A DNA stretch of 56,746 bases from DASPLX01 sp035627375 (GTDB taxonomy: Bacteria > Pseudomonadota > Gammaproteobacteria > Burkholderiales > Burkholderiaceae_D). Both the position numbers and the translations under genes were made by a program. Of this stretch, positions 34,297-43,430 are shown piece after piece. Location: the NCBI GenBank assembly GCA_035627375.1, contig DASPLX010000080.1, positions 1-56,746 of the forward strand, given 5' to 3'. How positions within the stretch are numbered: position 1 is the first letter of the stretch; each line of letters begins with the position of its first letter. A model generated the notes under the pieces. It searched no databases. It was not told the DNA's origin and saw only the letters and a list, made by a program, of their open reading frames with translations.

Positions 34297-36105
34297 TTAC
34301 TGGTAATCCCCTACCAGCGTCACGCCGCTGAACGTCGAGTACGCGTAGACCATCACGTAGTACGTGCCGGCGGTCGGAGCCGAAATCGTGATCGTCTCGT
34401 TGTTGGTCGAGCTGATCGAACGACGCAGGTACGTAGACGTCGTCGGTGCCGAACCGAGCCTGACATAGAGATCCGCATCGGTGTCGGAACCGCCCGTCGT
34501 CTTGAAGGTCACGCTGGTGGTGCCGGCCGGTACGACCAAGGTGTAGATCTTGCTCGCACCGGTGGAGAGCGCGATGCCGCTCACCGGCACGCCTTTCGTC
34601 AAGGGCGTGTAGGTCGGCGTGGACGTGCAGCTGACGCCGACCGCGTTGAATGCCGCGGTGACATCGGCCACGCTATAGCCGCGGTCCTGGGCAGCCTTCT
34701 CGACGCCGCACGCGCCTTGGTTGAAGGTGCTGTTCTCGACCCAGTACAGGCGGTTGGCATCGACCATGACTTCGAACGCCTTGCGCGTGTTCCAGCCGGG
34801 CTTGGTGGCCAGCAGGTAGAACGCCTTGTTGTAGACGCCGCTGCTGTAGTGCACATCCATGCTGCTGGTGAACTTGCTCGCATGATCGATCGAGCGGCCG
34901 TCGAGCGGCGGATTGTGCATGTAGCGCAAGGCGCCGCTGGCCTTGAAGATCTCCGCGCCGACCAGGAAGTCGTTGCTGCCCTTCTGGTAGTACTCGACCG
35001 CCTCGCCGGCCATATCGGAGAACGCCTCGTTCATGCCGCCCGACATTCCGCTGTAGATGAGGCCCGAGTTCTGCTCGGTGAATCCATGGCTGACTTCATG
35101 GCCGACCACGTCGCGCGATACCAGCGGATAGAATCGCGAGGCGCCGTCGCCAAAGGTCATCGAGCTGCCGTTCCAGAACGCGTTCTCGTAGTTGGTCGAG
35201 TAATGCACCCGCAACATGAGGGATTGTGTGAGCGGGCGCAAACCGAAGTAGTCGCGATACATGTTAAATACACCGATGCCGAAGTAATGCGCATCGTTCA
35301 ACGGCGAGTAGGCGCCGTTGATTTCCTTGAACGTGTTGCGCGGGCAGGTGAATTGGTAGGGCGTCGAGCCGGAGGTGCCGTGGTTCAGATTGACGGTGAC
35401 CACGTCGGCCGTCCTCATGGCGCAGTTGCTGTCGACCGTGAGAAAGCCGAAGTCGGTGCCGTATTCATATCTGCCGGTCTTGAGATTGCCTCCGGGGCCG
35501 GTCGCATCGGCGTGGTTGATGCCTTCCCATTGTTTCAACACGGCGCCGCTGTTGGCGTCGATCATGAAGAACGGCCGGCTCGGCTTGGCGGCGCTGTTGT
35601 TGACGAAGGAGACGATGTAGACCAAGTGCGCGACATTCCTGTCATCGAGCTTGACGTACAGTTGCGCCTGCTCGTTCTCCGTGGACGAAGCGCGCGCCAG
35701 CGCCTTGGCCTGATCCAGGACATGCGAGGCGGAGTAGGTCGGGCGTACGCTGGGCAGGTCTTGGTTCAGGTTGCGCAGCATGCTGCCGCTGAGTTGCGCC
35801 TGGGCCGCGCCGGGCATGCGATGCTCGACGACCGCTTCATTCCAGACCGGCACCCCTTGGTGATATTGCCGGTAGCGTGTGACGACCTTGCCGCTTGCGT
35901 AGGTTTGGCTGCGCATCGGTTTCAGTTCATCGGCCGATAAGCCGAGCAGCTGGTGCGCGCCGGCCTGGCCTCCGGACAAGGCGATCTGCGCTTGTGGCGG
36001 CATCCTGTCCAAATCCACGCGTTCCGCGGCGACGGCACTGCACGCCGCCGCAATCAAAACAGATAGCAAAATGGGACGTGCTGCATAACGCAATGTTTGC
36101 TCCAT
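34297..36105 (-). CDS. Secreted M4 (thermolysin-family) metalloprotease with PPC domain
   Basis: The 602-residue preproenzyme has a signal peptide (about 1-27), an FTP/PepSY propeptide (about 40-190) and the M4 catalytic domain (about 200-495). The zinc site is HEVSH beginning at His336, followed by GMNEAFSDMAGEA with the third ligand Glu. The catalytic His is in the DVHYSSGVYNKAFYLL segment. A C-terminal PPC domain runs from about 510 to the end. Such enzymes are exported, self-activate by removal of the propeptide and degrade external proteins. AGGAG lies upstream of the ATG at 36105. A 114-base nested foldback lies about 20 bases upstream of the start. Confidence 0.93.
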   Translation of the reverse strand: MEQTLRYAARPILLSVLIAAACSAVAAERVDLDRMPPQAQIALSGGQAGAHQLLGLSADELKPMRSQTYASGKVVTRYRQYHQGVPVWNEAVVEHRMPGAAQAQLSGSMLRNLNQDLPSVRPTYSASHVLDQAKALARASSTENEQAQLYVKLDDRNVAHLVYIVSFVNNSAAKPSRPFFMIDANSGAVLKQWEGINHADATGPGGNLKTGRYEYGTDFGFLTVDSNCAMRTADVVTVNLNHGTSGSTPYQFTCPRNTFKEINGAYSPLNDAHYFGIGVFNMYRDYFGLRPLTQSLMLRVHYSTNYENAFWNGSSMTFGDGASRFYPLVSRDVVGHEVSHGFTEQNSGLIYSGMSGGMNEAFSDMAGEAVEYYQKGSNDFLVGAEIFKASGALRYMHNPPLDGRSIDHASKFTSSMDVHYSSGVYNKAFYLLATKPGWNTRKAFEVMVDANRLYWVENSTFNQGACGVEKAAQDRGYSVADVTAAFNAVGVSCTSTPTYTPLTKGVPVSGIALSTGASKIYTLVVPAGTTSVTFKTTGGSDTDADLYVRLGSAPTTSTYLRRSISSTNNETITISAPTAGTYYVMVYAYSTFSGVTLVGDYQ

Positions 36106-36127
36106 GTCTCTTCGCTCCTTTTTTTGA

Positions 36128-36241
36128 TGGGGACCATTCCCCGATATTGGTCAGCCTGTCACGGATATGCGACAGGTCGACCGACCAAATCGACCGCGGG
36201 TATGCGGCCAACTTAGTTTCTTGGTAAATCAATGGTCCCCA
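36128..36241. repeat. Nested inverted repeat upstream of the M4 protease gene
   Basis: The outer arms TGGGGACCATT (36128-36138) and AATGGTCCCCA (36231-36241) are a perfect 11-base inverted repeat. Inside are TTGGTC/GACCAA (36147-36152 and 36183-36188) and CCTGTC/GACAGG (36155-36160 and 36171-36176), around a 10-base loop. The structure could be an RNA fold in the protease leader, an operator region, or a small MITE-like insertion. No flanking target duplication was recognised. Confidence 0.5.
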
Positions 36242-36439
36242 ATGCGATCAACGAAGAAAGGCAATGCAATCGATCCTGAGTCCATTGATTGGGATTCGGT
36301 GAATCTGGTATTGCATGAAGCCAATTTGAAGCGCAAACGCGTTAGATCCAACGCCAGCGGCTGGCGCCCGGGTGTGCCGAGGCGGCCAAAAATCCGTGAG
36401 CCGATCCAGTATTCAGAAAAACAGCGGAGATACTTTTGA
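36242..36439 (+). CDS. Possible small basic protein
   Basis: A 65-residue frame starting MRSTKKGNAIDPESIDWDSV ends KIREPIQYSEKQRRYF and is rich in Lys and Arg. No ribosome site is evident and no family was recognised. The region is less GC-rich than its surroundings. It begins inside the right arm of the foldback, so it could be chance. From here to 36653 nothing else was seen. Confidence 0.2.
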   Translation: MRSTKKGNAIDPESIDWDSVNLVLHEANLKRKRVRSNASGWRPGVPRRPKIREPIQYSEKQRRYF

Positions 36440-36653
36440 CCTTTATCGACCGAAGTTCGCGGAATGAGACGTGCCGGGAGCACAAATTCGGTCGCACTTC
36501 TTTGCGGGGCGTACAACGTAAATCAAACGGGGGAACTGTAGCGCGGGCGAATGCGCGCGGAAAACTACAAGAACATGTAGTTGCCAGAACCGGGATCAAG
36601 CGGTAATTCGATGTGCCGGCCGCCGGCCGGGACGATCGTCGGGGATGATGCCG

Positions 36654-37790
36654 TCAGCGCCGGCCGAACATCATCTGCTCGGCCAGCAATCGCTTGGCCG
36701 GCTGGACGCAATCGAGCACGCCGAGCGAGAGGCCGAGCGCATGCTGCGCCAATGCGCCGCCCGGCGCGCCGGCGAAGATGCGCGCCATCGTGTCCGTCAG
36801 CGTGATCGTCAGGCTGCGATCGGATCGGCGGCTCGCGGCGAAATGCAGCAATTGTTCCGGCGCGGCTGCGCGCGCCAGCAGGCGCGCCAGCACGGCGGCA
36901 TCGCGCAGGCCGAGATTGAAGCCTTGTCCGGCGACCGGATGCAGCGTTTGCGCGGCATTGCCGATCGCGACGGTCCGCGGCGACGCGGCCGGCCGCGCAT
37001 TCAAGCCGAGCGGATAGGCGACGCGTTGCGCAACCTTGGTGAAGCGGCCGAGGCGATCGCCGAACGCGCCGTGCAGTTCGGCCAGGAATGCCGTATCGGA
37101 TAGCGCCATCAGGCGTTCCGCCGTCGCCGGGCGTCCGCACCACACGAGAGCGTAGCCGCCTTCCTGCGGCAGCAGGGCCAGCGGCCCTTCGTCGGTGAAG
37201 CGTTCGAAGGCGCGGTGCGCGATCGGCCTGGCGGCATGGACATGGGAAATGATCGCGGTCTGCTCGTAGTCGCGCCGCCGGGATTTCGCATGCTGATCGG
37301 AGAACAGGCCGCCTTCGGCTTGCACGGCGATGGCTGCCGTCCATGTGCGGCCGTCGGCCGATCGGAGTTCCACGCGGTCGTCCTGTTCCTCGAGTCCGGT
37401 CACCTGCACCGGGCGGAACGAACGAAGATTCAATGCATCGGCGCTCTTCGCGAGCGCGGCGACCAGGGCGCCGTAGCGCGTCACATAGCCGAGCGCCGGC
37501 ACGCCGTATTCCTCGCGCGCAATCATGGTGCGGCCGAAGTGGCCGCGACGGGAAACGTGGATGTCGTGGATCGGATCGACCGCCGCCGGCCACGCGCCGA
37601 TCTGGTCGAGCAATTGCCGGCTGCCCCAGGAGACGGCGATCGAGCGCGGATCGTCGACGGCCTGCTCGATGGGCTTGGCGTCGATCAGTACGATCCGTTC
37701 CGAGGCCATGCCGCGCCGCACGAGCATGACCGCCAGCGCCAGCCCGACCGGGCCGGCGCCGCAGATCGCGATGTCGTAGTCCGCCGCCAT
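36654..37790 (-). CDS. UbiH/COQ6-family FAD-dependent monooxygenase
   Basis: The 378-residue flavoprotein has the FAD-binding start YDIAICGAGPVGLALAVMLV. The substrate-side motif DDPRSIAVSWGSRQLLDQIG is typical of UbiH and UbiF. The second FAD motif is GNAAQTLHPVAGQGFNLGLR. It should hydroxylate the ring of a ubiquinone precursor; which carbon it acts on cannot be told from sequence, though UbiH is most similar. It starts 13 bases after pepP and is the last gene of the amgK-murU-pepP-ubiH operon. The ubiH-pepP pairing is also known from E. coli. Confidence 0.88.
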   Translation of the reverse strand: MAADYDIAICGAGPVGLALAVMLVRRGMASERIVLIDAKPIEQAVDDPRSIAVSWGSRQLLDQIGAWPAAVDPIHDIHVSRRGHFGRTMIAREEYGVPALGYVTRYGALVAALAKSADALNLRSFRPVQVTGLEEQDDRVELRSADGRTWTAAIAVQAEGGLFSDQHAKSRRRDYEQTAIISHVHAARPIAHRAFERFTDEGPLALLPQEGGYALVWCGRPATAERLMALSDTAFLAELHGAFGDRLGRFTKVAQRVAYPLGLNARPAASPRTVAIGNAAQTLHPVAGQGFNLGLRDAAVLARLLARAAAPEQLLHFAASRRSDRSLTITLTDTMARIFAGAPGGALAQHALGLSLGVLDCVQPAKRLLAEQMMFGRR

Positions 37791-37803
37791 CCCCGCCGCC
37801 GCC

Positions 37804-39159
37804 TCAGCGCTGCGCCATCAGCGCTTCGATATCGGCGACGGTCTTGGGCGCATCCTTGCTCAGGATGTCGCAACCCTGGTCGGTGATGAGCACATCGTCC
37901 TCGATGCGGATGCCGATGTTCCAGTACTGCTCCGGCACGCCGGGGGCCGGGCGTACGTAGATGCCGGGTTCGACCGTCAGCGCCATGCCGGGACGAAGCA
38001 CGCGCCACGGGCGCTCGCCTGCGCCGGCCTCGGTGCCGGGTTCGCGGTATTCGCCGACGTCGTGCACGTCCATGCCGATCCAGTGGCCGGTGCGATGCAT
38101 GTAGAACTGGCGGTAATCGCCCTTGGCGATCACGTCGTCGAGCGCGCCGACCTTGTTCTTGTCGAGCAGTCCGGTGTCGAGCATGCCTTGCGCCAGCACG
38201 CGCACGGCGGCATCGTGGCCGTCCATGAAGCGCTTGCCGGGACGCGCCTCGGCGATCGCCGCCGCCTGCGCGGCGAGCACGATGTCGTACAGCGTCTTCT
38301 GCGCAGAAGAGAACTTGCCGTTGGCCGGGTAGGTGCGCGTGATGTCGGAGGCGTAGCCGTCGAACTCGCAGCCGGCGTCGATCAATACCAGGTCGCCGTC
38401 CTTGGCGACGGCGTGGCCGGCGCGGTAATGCAGGATGCAGGCGTTGGCGCCGGTGGCGACGATCGAGGTATAGGCGGGAAAGTCGGAGCCGTTGACGCGG
38501 AATTCATGCAGCAGTTCGGCTTCGATCTCGTATTCGCGCTTGCCCGGGCGCGTCATGCGCATCGCGCGCGCGTGCGCCGCGGCCGAGATCGATGCGGCGC
38601 GTTTCATGGTCGCCGCTTCGCTTTCGTCCTTGAACAGGCGCATCTCGTCGAGCAGCCGATGCACGTCGTGCGCCGAGGCCGGCGCGGTGACGCCGGCGCG
38701 CGCCTGCTGCCGCACGGCGGCGAGCCAGGCCTGCACCTGGCCGTCGAGTTTCGCATTGCCGGTGAGCGGATGGAACAGCGCCGGCGCATTGGCGATCAGC
38801 TTCGGCATTTCGGCGTCGAGCGCCGCGATCGGGAAAGCCGCATCGAAGCCGAAGGACTCGCGCGCCGCTTCGGGCCCGTAGCGGAAACCGTCCCAGATCT
38901 CGCGCTCGACGTCCTTCTCGCGGCAGAACAGGATCGCTTGCGGCGCCTGGCTCGCGCCAGGCTTGCCCGCGACCAGCACGATCACGGCTTCCGGTTCGGT
39001 GAAGCCGGACAGGTAGTAGAAGTAGCTGTCGTGGCGGTAGGGGTACTCGACGTCGCTGTTGCGCATCGCTTCCGCCGAGGTCGGGATGACGGCCACGCCG
39101 CCGCCCATGGCCTGCATTTGCGCGATCAGCGCCGCGCGTCGTGCTGCGAAGGATTTCAT
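37804..39159 (-). CDS. pepP: Xaa-Pro aminopeptidase P
   Basis: PepP removes the N-terminal residue from peptides whose second residue is proline. The 451-residue product starts MKSFAARRAALIAQMQ and has the N-terminal creatinase-like domain (about 1-170). The pita-bread metallopeptidase domain (about 175-440) carries the five metal ligands: Asp in LVLIDAGCEFDGYASDITRT (two), His in FYMHRTGHWIGMDVHD, Glu in LTVEPGIYV and Glu in GIRIEDDVLI. The start at 39159 was chosen because it overlaps the murU stop by 4 bases (ATGA) and gives the normal length. It lies between murU and ubiH. Confidence 0.95.
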   Translation of the reverse strand: MKSFAARRAALIAQMQAMGGGVAVIPTSAEAMRNSDVEYPYRHDSYFYYLSGFTEPEAVIVLVAGKPGASQAPQAILFCREKDVEREIWDGFRYGPEAARESFGFDAAFPIAALDAEMPKLIANAPALFHPLTGNAKLDGQVQAWLAAVRQQARAGVTAPASAHDVHRLLDEMRLFKDESEAATMKRAASISAAAHARAMRMTRPGKREYEIEAELLHEFRVNGSDFPAYTSIVATGANACILHYRAGHAVAKDGDLVLIDAGCEFDGYASDITRTYPANGKFSSAQKTLYDIVLAAQAAAIAEARPGKRFMDGHDAAVRVLAQGMLDTGLLDKNKVGALDDVIAKGDYRQFYMHRTGHWIGMDVHDVGEYREPGTEAGAGERPWRVLRPGMALTVEPGIYVRPAPGVPEQYWNIGIRIEDDVLITDQGCDILSKDAPKTVADIEALMAQR

Positions 39160-39872
39160 CGATCGTTTCCTTGTAAGGGCGCGTTCAGGTGTTCCAGTTG
39201 TCCGACGGTGCCGACGTTCTCCCAGAAGCCGGAATACACTTCGCCGCCGATCCGGCCTTGCGCCGCGTAGTCGTACAGCAGCGGGCCGAGCTTGGCGCGT
39301 TCGCCGGGCACGATGCCGTCGAACATCTCCGGGCGGTAGACGCCGATGTTGGCGAAGGTGTACATGGGCTCGCCTTGCGCGGCGATCGCGTAGTTGCTGA
39401 GCGCGAAATCGCCCTTCGGATGATAGGGCGGATTCTTCACGAGATAGATCCAGGCGATGTCGCGCTTGTCGGCCGGATGCGGATTGCCCCAGATGTCGTT
39501 GTCCTCGAGGACATCGAGCACCTGCGCGAAATCGAAGTGCGGACAATAGATGTCGCCGGAGATCGCGACGAACGGCTCGGTCCCGAGCAGATGGCGCGCC
39601 TTCGCGATGCCGCCCGCCGTCTCGAGCGCCGTTCCTTCGGCGGAATAGAGCAGCTTGGCGCCGAATCGCGAGCCGTCACCCAGCGTTTCCTCGAACATGT
39701 GGCCGAGATGGGCGTGATTGATCACGATCTCGGTGATGCCGGCGCGCACCAGGTTGAGGATGTGCCAGACGATCAGCGGCCGGCCGCGCACTTTCAGCAG
39801 CGGTTTCGGGCAGGTATCGGTCAGCGGGCGCATGCGCTCGCCGCGACCGGCGGCGAAAATCATGGCTTTCAT
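39156..39872 (-). CDS. murU: N-acetylmuramate alpha-1-phosphate uridylyltransferase
   Basis: MurU makes UDP-MurNAc from MurNAc-1-phosphate and UTP. With AmgK it forms a peptidoglycan-recycling route that bypasses MurA and so lowers fosfomycin sensitivity in bacteria that have it. The 238-residue nucleotidyltransferase starts MKAMIFAAGRGERMRPLTD with the GxGxRxxP-like loop. LYSAEGTALETAGGIAKA and FVAISGDIYCPHFDF carry the metal-binding Asp. ATG 39872 has AAGG upstream and follows amgK by 9 bases. An alternative TTG start lies 2 codons earlier. Confidence 0.92.
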   Translation of the reverse strand: MKAMIFAAGRGERMRPLTDTCPKPLLKVRGRPLIVWHILNLVRAGITEIVINHAHLGHMFEETLGDGSRFGAKLLYSAEGTALETAGGIAKARHLLGTEPFVAISGDIYCPHFDFAQVLDVLEDNDIWGNPHPADKRDIAWIYLVKNPPYHPKGDFALSNYAIAAQGEPMYTFANIGVYRPEMFDGIVPGERAKLGPLLYDYAAQGRIGGEVYSGFWENVGTVGQLEHLNAPLQGNDR

Positions 39873-39881
39873 TGGCAACCC

Positions 39882-40913
39882 TTAGAACGTATAGCCGAAC
39901 TGCGGCGCTTTTTCTTCCAGCTCGTCGAGCAGGCGGACCAGCGGCGCCAGCGCGGTATAGCGGCCGGCGGCCTTGCGCGTGTATTCCATCACCAGCGGCA
40001 TATCCTTCAGGTAGGCGTCCTTGCCGTCGCGGTGATGGAGCCGTGCGAAGATGCCGAGCACCTTCAGGTGGCGCTGCACGCCCATGAATTCGAAATCGCG
40101 GTAGAAGGCGTCGATGTCGGGGTTGACCGGCAGGCCGGCGCGCTTGGCGCGTTCCCAGTAGCGGATCACCCAATCGAGCACCATTTCCTCGTCCCATTGG
40201 ATATAGGCGTCGCGCAGCAGCGATACCAGGTCGTAGGTGATCGGTCCGTAGACGGCGTCCTGGAAATCCAGGATGCCGGGATTGCCGCGGCCGAGCACCA
40301 TCAGGTTGCGCGAATGGTAATCGCGGTGCACGTAGACCTGCGCCTGCGCCAGGTTGTTGGCCAGGATCGCGTCGAACATCTTGTTCAGCGTCGCGCCCTG
40401 GGCATCGGACAGCGTCAGGCCGAGATGCTTGCCGACGTACCAGTCGGGGAACAGCATCAATTCGCGCTGCAGCAGCGCCCGGTCGTATTCGGGGAAGACA
40501 TCGGGTTGGCTTTGCGCCTGGAACAGGATCAGCGCATCGATCGCGTCGAGATACAGCTTGTGCGCGGTATCGGCCGACAACTGGTTCAGGTAGGTGGTGG
40601 CGCCCAGATCGGTCAGCAGCAGGAAGCCGCGCGCGACATCCTGGGCCAGCACCTTGGGCACCGACACGCCGGTCTTGCCGAACACGCCGGCGGCATGGAT
40701 GAAGGGCTCCACGTTCTCCTGCGGCGGAGGAGCGTCCATGGCGATATAGCTGGCGCCGTCGGCGGCATCGATGCGGAAATAGCGGCGGAAGCTCGCATCC
40801 GAGGATGCCGGCCGTATCGAATCGGGCAGCAGTTTCGGCGCCGGCGCGGCCAGATCGGCCAGCCACAGTTTTAAATCGGCAAGACGGGAATCGGAAGGGG
40901 ATGGTAAGGACAT
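39882..40913 (-). CDS. amgK: Anomeric N-acetylmuramate/N-acetylglucosamine kinase
   Basis: AmgK phosphorylates the anomeric carbon of MurNAc and GlcNAc from recycled peptidoglycan. The 343-residue product has the aminoglycoside phosphotransferase-like fold. The catalytic loop is VHRDYHSRNLMVLGRG (His, Asp and Asn) and the metal-binding motif is GILDFQDAVYGPITYDLVSL. The N-terminal ATP-binding part contains DASFRRYFRID. It is the first gene of the minus-strand operon and is divergent from lptD, an arrangement conserved in Pseudomonas and relatives where amgK-murU neighbour lptD. Confidence 0.92.
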   Translation of the reverse strand: MSLPSPSDSRLADLKLWLADLAAPAPKLLPDSIRPASSDASFRRYFRIDAADGASYIAMDAPPPQENVEPFIHAAGVFGKTGVSVPKVLAQDVARGFLLLTDLGATTYLNQLSADTAHKLYLDAIDALILFQAQSQPDVFPEYDRALLQRELMLFPDWYVGKHLGLTLSDAQGATLNKMFDAILANNLAQAQVYVHRDYHSRNLMVLGRGNPGILDFQDAVYGPITYDLVSLLRDAYIQWDEEMVLDWVIRYWERAKRAGLPVNPDIDAFYRDFEFMGVQRHLKVLGIFARLHHRDGKDAYLKDMPLVMEYTRKAAGRYTALAPLVRLLDELEEKAPQFGYTF

Positions 40914-41177
40914 GAACAGCCAGGACGAACGGTTGATTGCGGTGACGAGAGTCTATTGCAGCAGGGAGTGTCTGTCGATTGTTTGCTCAAGAGGGCGGAG
41001 ACAAGGCGCGAGGAAGCAGCGTGGCGGGCTCCACGCAATGACGAGCAACGCGGTATCCGGTCCCTTGGGCAAACAGGCGGCAGGCAGTCCTTGTTGGAAT
41101 AGGCTCTATAATACGGGATTTCGCCGGCCAAGGCGCTGCAAGACTGGCCATCGGCGGATACATCGGCCTTTCATTTC
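40914..41177. other. Divergent promoter region amgK / lptD
   Basis: This 264-base region separates two operons. A perfect TATAAT at 41107-41112 is a probable -10 box for lptD transcription, 66 bases before the ATG. The -35 position at 17-base spacing is weak. No gene was supported in this gap. Confidence 0.4.
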
Positions 41178-43412
41178 ATGACCTGGTTTCCCGCGTTTCC
41201 CAATTCGCAATGCTTGCTTCGCATCGTCGCCGGCGTAGTCGCCGCGGCGGCGTTGCCTTCGTACGTTTCGGCGCAAACCGGGCCCGAGCCGGGGGCGCCC
41301 GCCGCCGGCGCCGCCAAGCGCCAGCCGGCGAGCGACCGCGATCAGCCGGCCACCATCCACGCCGAGCAGATCAGCGGCAATCCGGACCGGGAAGTCACGG
41401 TCGGCAAGGATGTCGAGATCGTCCGCGGCGGCACCCGCATCACGGCGGACACGGCGACTTACCACGTGATCGAGGACCAGGTCGACGCCGACGGCCATAT
41501 CCGGATGGAGCGCTACGGCGACCGCTACACGGGCGACGAACTCAAGCTGAAGATCGAGGCCGGCCAGGGCTATGTCACGAACCCGACCTACCGGCTGGAG
41601 CGCAACAATGCGCAAGGCAGGGCCGAGCGCATCGACTTCGAATCGGAAGACCGCGCCGTGGTCACCGACGGCAGCTACAGCACGTGCGAAGGCCCGGACC
41701 CGGACTGGTACCTGAAATCCGACACGCTGCGTCTCGACAACGGCCGCGACGTCGGTACGGCATCCAAGACGGTCGTCTATTTCAAGGGCGTGCCGATCCT
41801 GGCGACGCCGGCGATGTCCTTTCCGCTATCCGACGCGCGCAAGTCCGGCGTGCTGCCGCCTTCGTTCGGAACGACCAACAAGGGCGGCGTCGAAATCAGC
41901 GTGCCGTACTACTTCAACATCGCGCCCAATCGCGACCTCACGCTTTATCCGAACGCGATCGCGCGGCGCGGCCTGCAGCTCGGCGCGCACGGGCGCTACC
42001 TGAGCCAGAATTATTCCGGCGAAACGCGGCTCGAGGTTTTACCGAACGACAATCAAACCAAGACGACGCGCTACGCGATCACTTCGACGCACAGCCACGT
42101 ATTGGCGCCCGGCCTCGGCATGAACTGGAATCTTTCGACGGCCTCCGACGACGATTACCCGAGCGATTTCCCGCGCACGCTGACGACGGCATCTCAACGC
42201 CTCCTGTTGCGCGACCTGAGTTTCGGCTACGGCAGCGCCCATTGGACCGCCGGCGCCAGATTCTCGAATTACATGGTGCTGCAGGATCCGGCGGCGCCGA
42301 TCACGCGGCCCTACGACCGCCTGCCGCAGCTGACCTTCCGTGCCGGCCGCCAGGACGTCCACGGTTTCGACTGGACGGTCGACGCCGAGCTGACGCGCTT
42401 CTGGCATCCAACGCTCCTGCGCGGCACGCGTTTCGTGCTCAATCCGAAGCTCGCCTATCCGATCATCCGACCCGGTTACTTCATCACGCCCAAGCTGTCG
42501 TTCGACCTGACGAAATACGCGCTCGATGATGCGCCCGGCGCTGCCGCTGCCGCGACTGCGGCCAGGAATCTCACGCGCAGCCTGCCGACGATGTCGGTCG
42601 ACAGCGGCCTGGTGTTCGAGCGCGAGGCGAATTTCTTCGGCCAGCGCATGACGCAGACGCTGGAGCCGCGCCTGTTTTATGTCCGTACGCCCTACCGCGA
42701 CCAGAGCGCGTTCCCGAATTTCGACACGGCCGAAGCCGACTTGAGTTTCGCGCAGTTGTTCAGCGAGAACCGCTTCATCGGCCACGACCGCATCAGCGAT
42801 GCGAATCAGCTGACGGCCGCCTTGGTGTCGCGCTATATCGAACCGACCGGCGTCGAGCGCCTGCGCGTCGCGCTCGGGCAACGCTATTATTTCTCGGACC
42901 AGCGCGTCACGCTCGGCACCGGCGTCGTCAACGAGAGCCGGTCCGACCTGCTGGCGTCGGCCTCGGGCCGCCTGACATCCACGCTGACGGCCGAGGCCAC
43001 CATGCAATACAGCCGGAATCTGCATGCGCTGAATCGCGCCAACTTCGGCGTGCGCTGGCAACCGGCCCCGAAACAGGTGCTCAATCTTCAATACCGGCGC
43101 GACTTGTTCAATAATCTCAAGCAGGTCGATGTGTCGTCGCAATGGCCGGTCGCGCGGCGCTGGTACGGCGTCGGGCGGATCAACTATTCGCTGCCCGACA
43201 GCAAGGTCGTCGAAGGCTTGCTCGGCATGGAATACAAGGCCGATTGCTGGGTCTTCCGCATCGTCGGACAGCGCATTCCGACCGGCACCGGCAAGGCCAC
43301 GTCGGCCTACTTTTTTCAACTCGAGCTCAACGGCTTGACGCGGCTCGGCTCGAATCCGCTGGAAGCCTTGCGCAGCAGCATCCCGGGCTACCAACTGGTG
43401 AATCAACCGTAA
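41178..43412 (+). CDS. lptD: LPS-assembly protein LptD
   Basis: LptD, with LptE, forms the outer-membrane channel that inserts lipopolysaccharide. The 744-residue product has a signal peptide (about 1-30). A periplasmic LptA/OstA-like jellyroll (about 55-190) includes ISGNPDREVTVGKDVEIVRG and TYRLERNNAQGRAERIDFE. A large C-terminal barrel has LSFGYGSAHWTAGARFSNYM and RLLYVRT-type strands. Only two cysteines remain in the mature part, Cys170 and Cys690, one before and one at the end of the barrel. They are placed to form the single long-range disulfide expected of LptD. It heads lptD-surA-pdxA-rsmA. The start lacks a strong ribosome site. Confidence 0.95.
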   Translation: MTWFPAFPNSQCLLRIVAGVVAAAALPSYVSAQTGPEPGAPAAGAAKRQPASDRDQPATIHAEQISGNPDREVTVGKDVEIVRGGTRITADTATYHVIEDQVDADGHIRMERYGDRYTGDELKLKIEAGQGYVTNPTYRLERNNAQGRAERIDFESEDRAVVTDGSYSTCEGPDPDWYLKSDTLRLDNGRDVGTASKTVVYFKGVPILATPAMSFPLSDARKSGVLPPSFGTTNKGGVEISVPYYFNIAPNRDLTLYPNAIARRGLQLGAHGRYLSQNYSGETRLEVLPNDNQTKTTRYAITSTHSHVLAPGLGMNWNLSTASDDDYPSDFPRTLTTASQRLLLRDLSFGYGSAHWTAGARFSNYMVLQDPAAPITRPYDRLPQLTFRAGRQDVHGFDWTVDAELTRFWHPTLLRGTRFVLNPKLAYPIIRPGYFITPKLSFDLTKYALDDAPGAAAAATAARNLTRSLPTMSVDSGLVFEREANFFGQRMTQTLEPRLFYVRTPYRDQSAFPNFDTAEADLSFAQLFSENRFIGHDRISDANQLTAALVSRYIEPTGVERLRVALGQRYYFSDQRVTLGTGVVNESRSDLLASASGRLTSTLTAEATMQYSRNLHALNRANFGVRWQPAPKQVLNLQYRRDLFNNLKQVDVSSQWPVARRWYGVGRINYSLPDSKVVEGLLGMEYKADCWVFRIVGQRIPTGTGKATSAYFFQLELNGLTRLGSNPLEALRSSIPGYQLVNQP

Positions 43413-43430
43413 TATCGCAGCAGGTCAACC

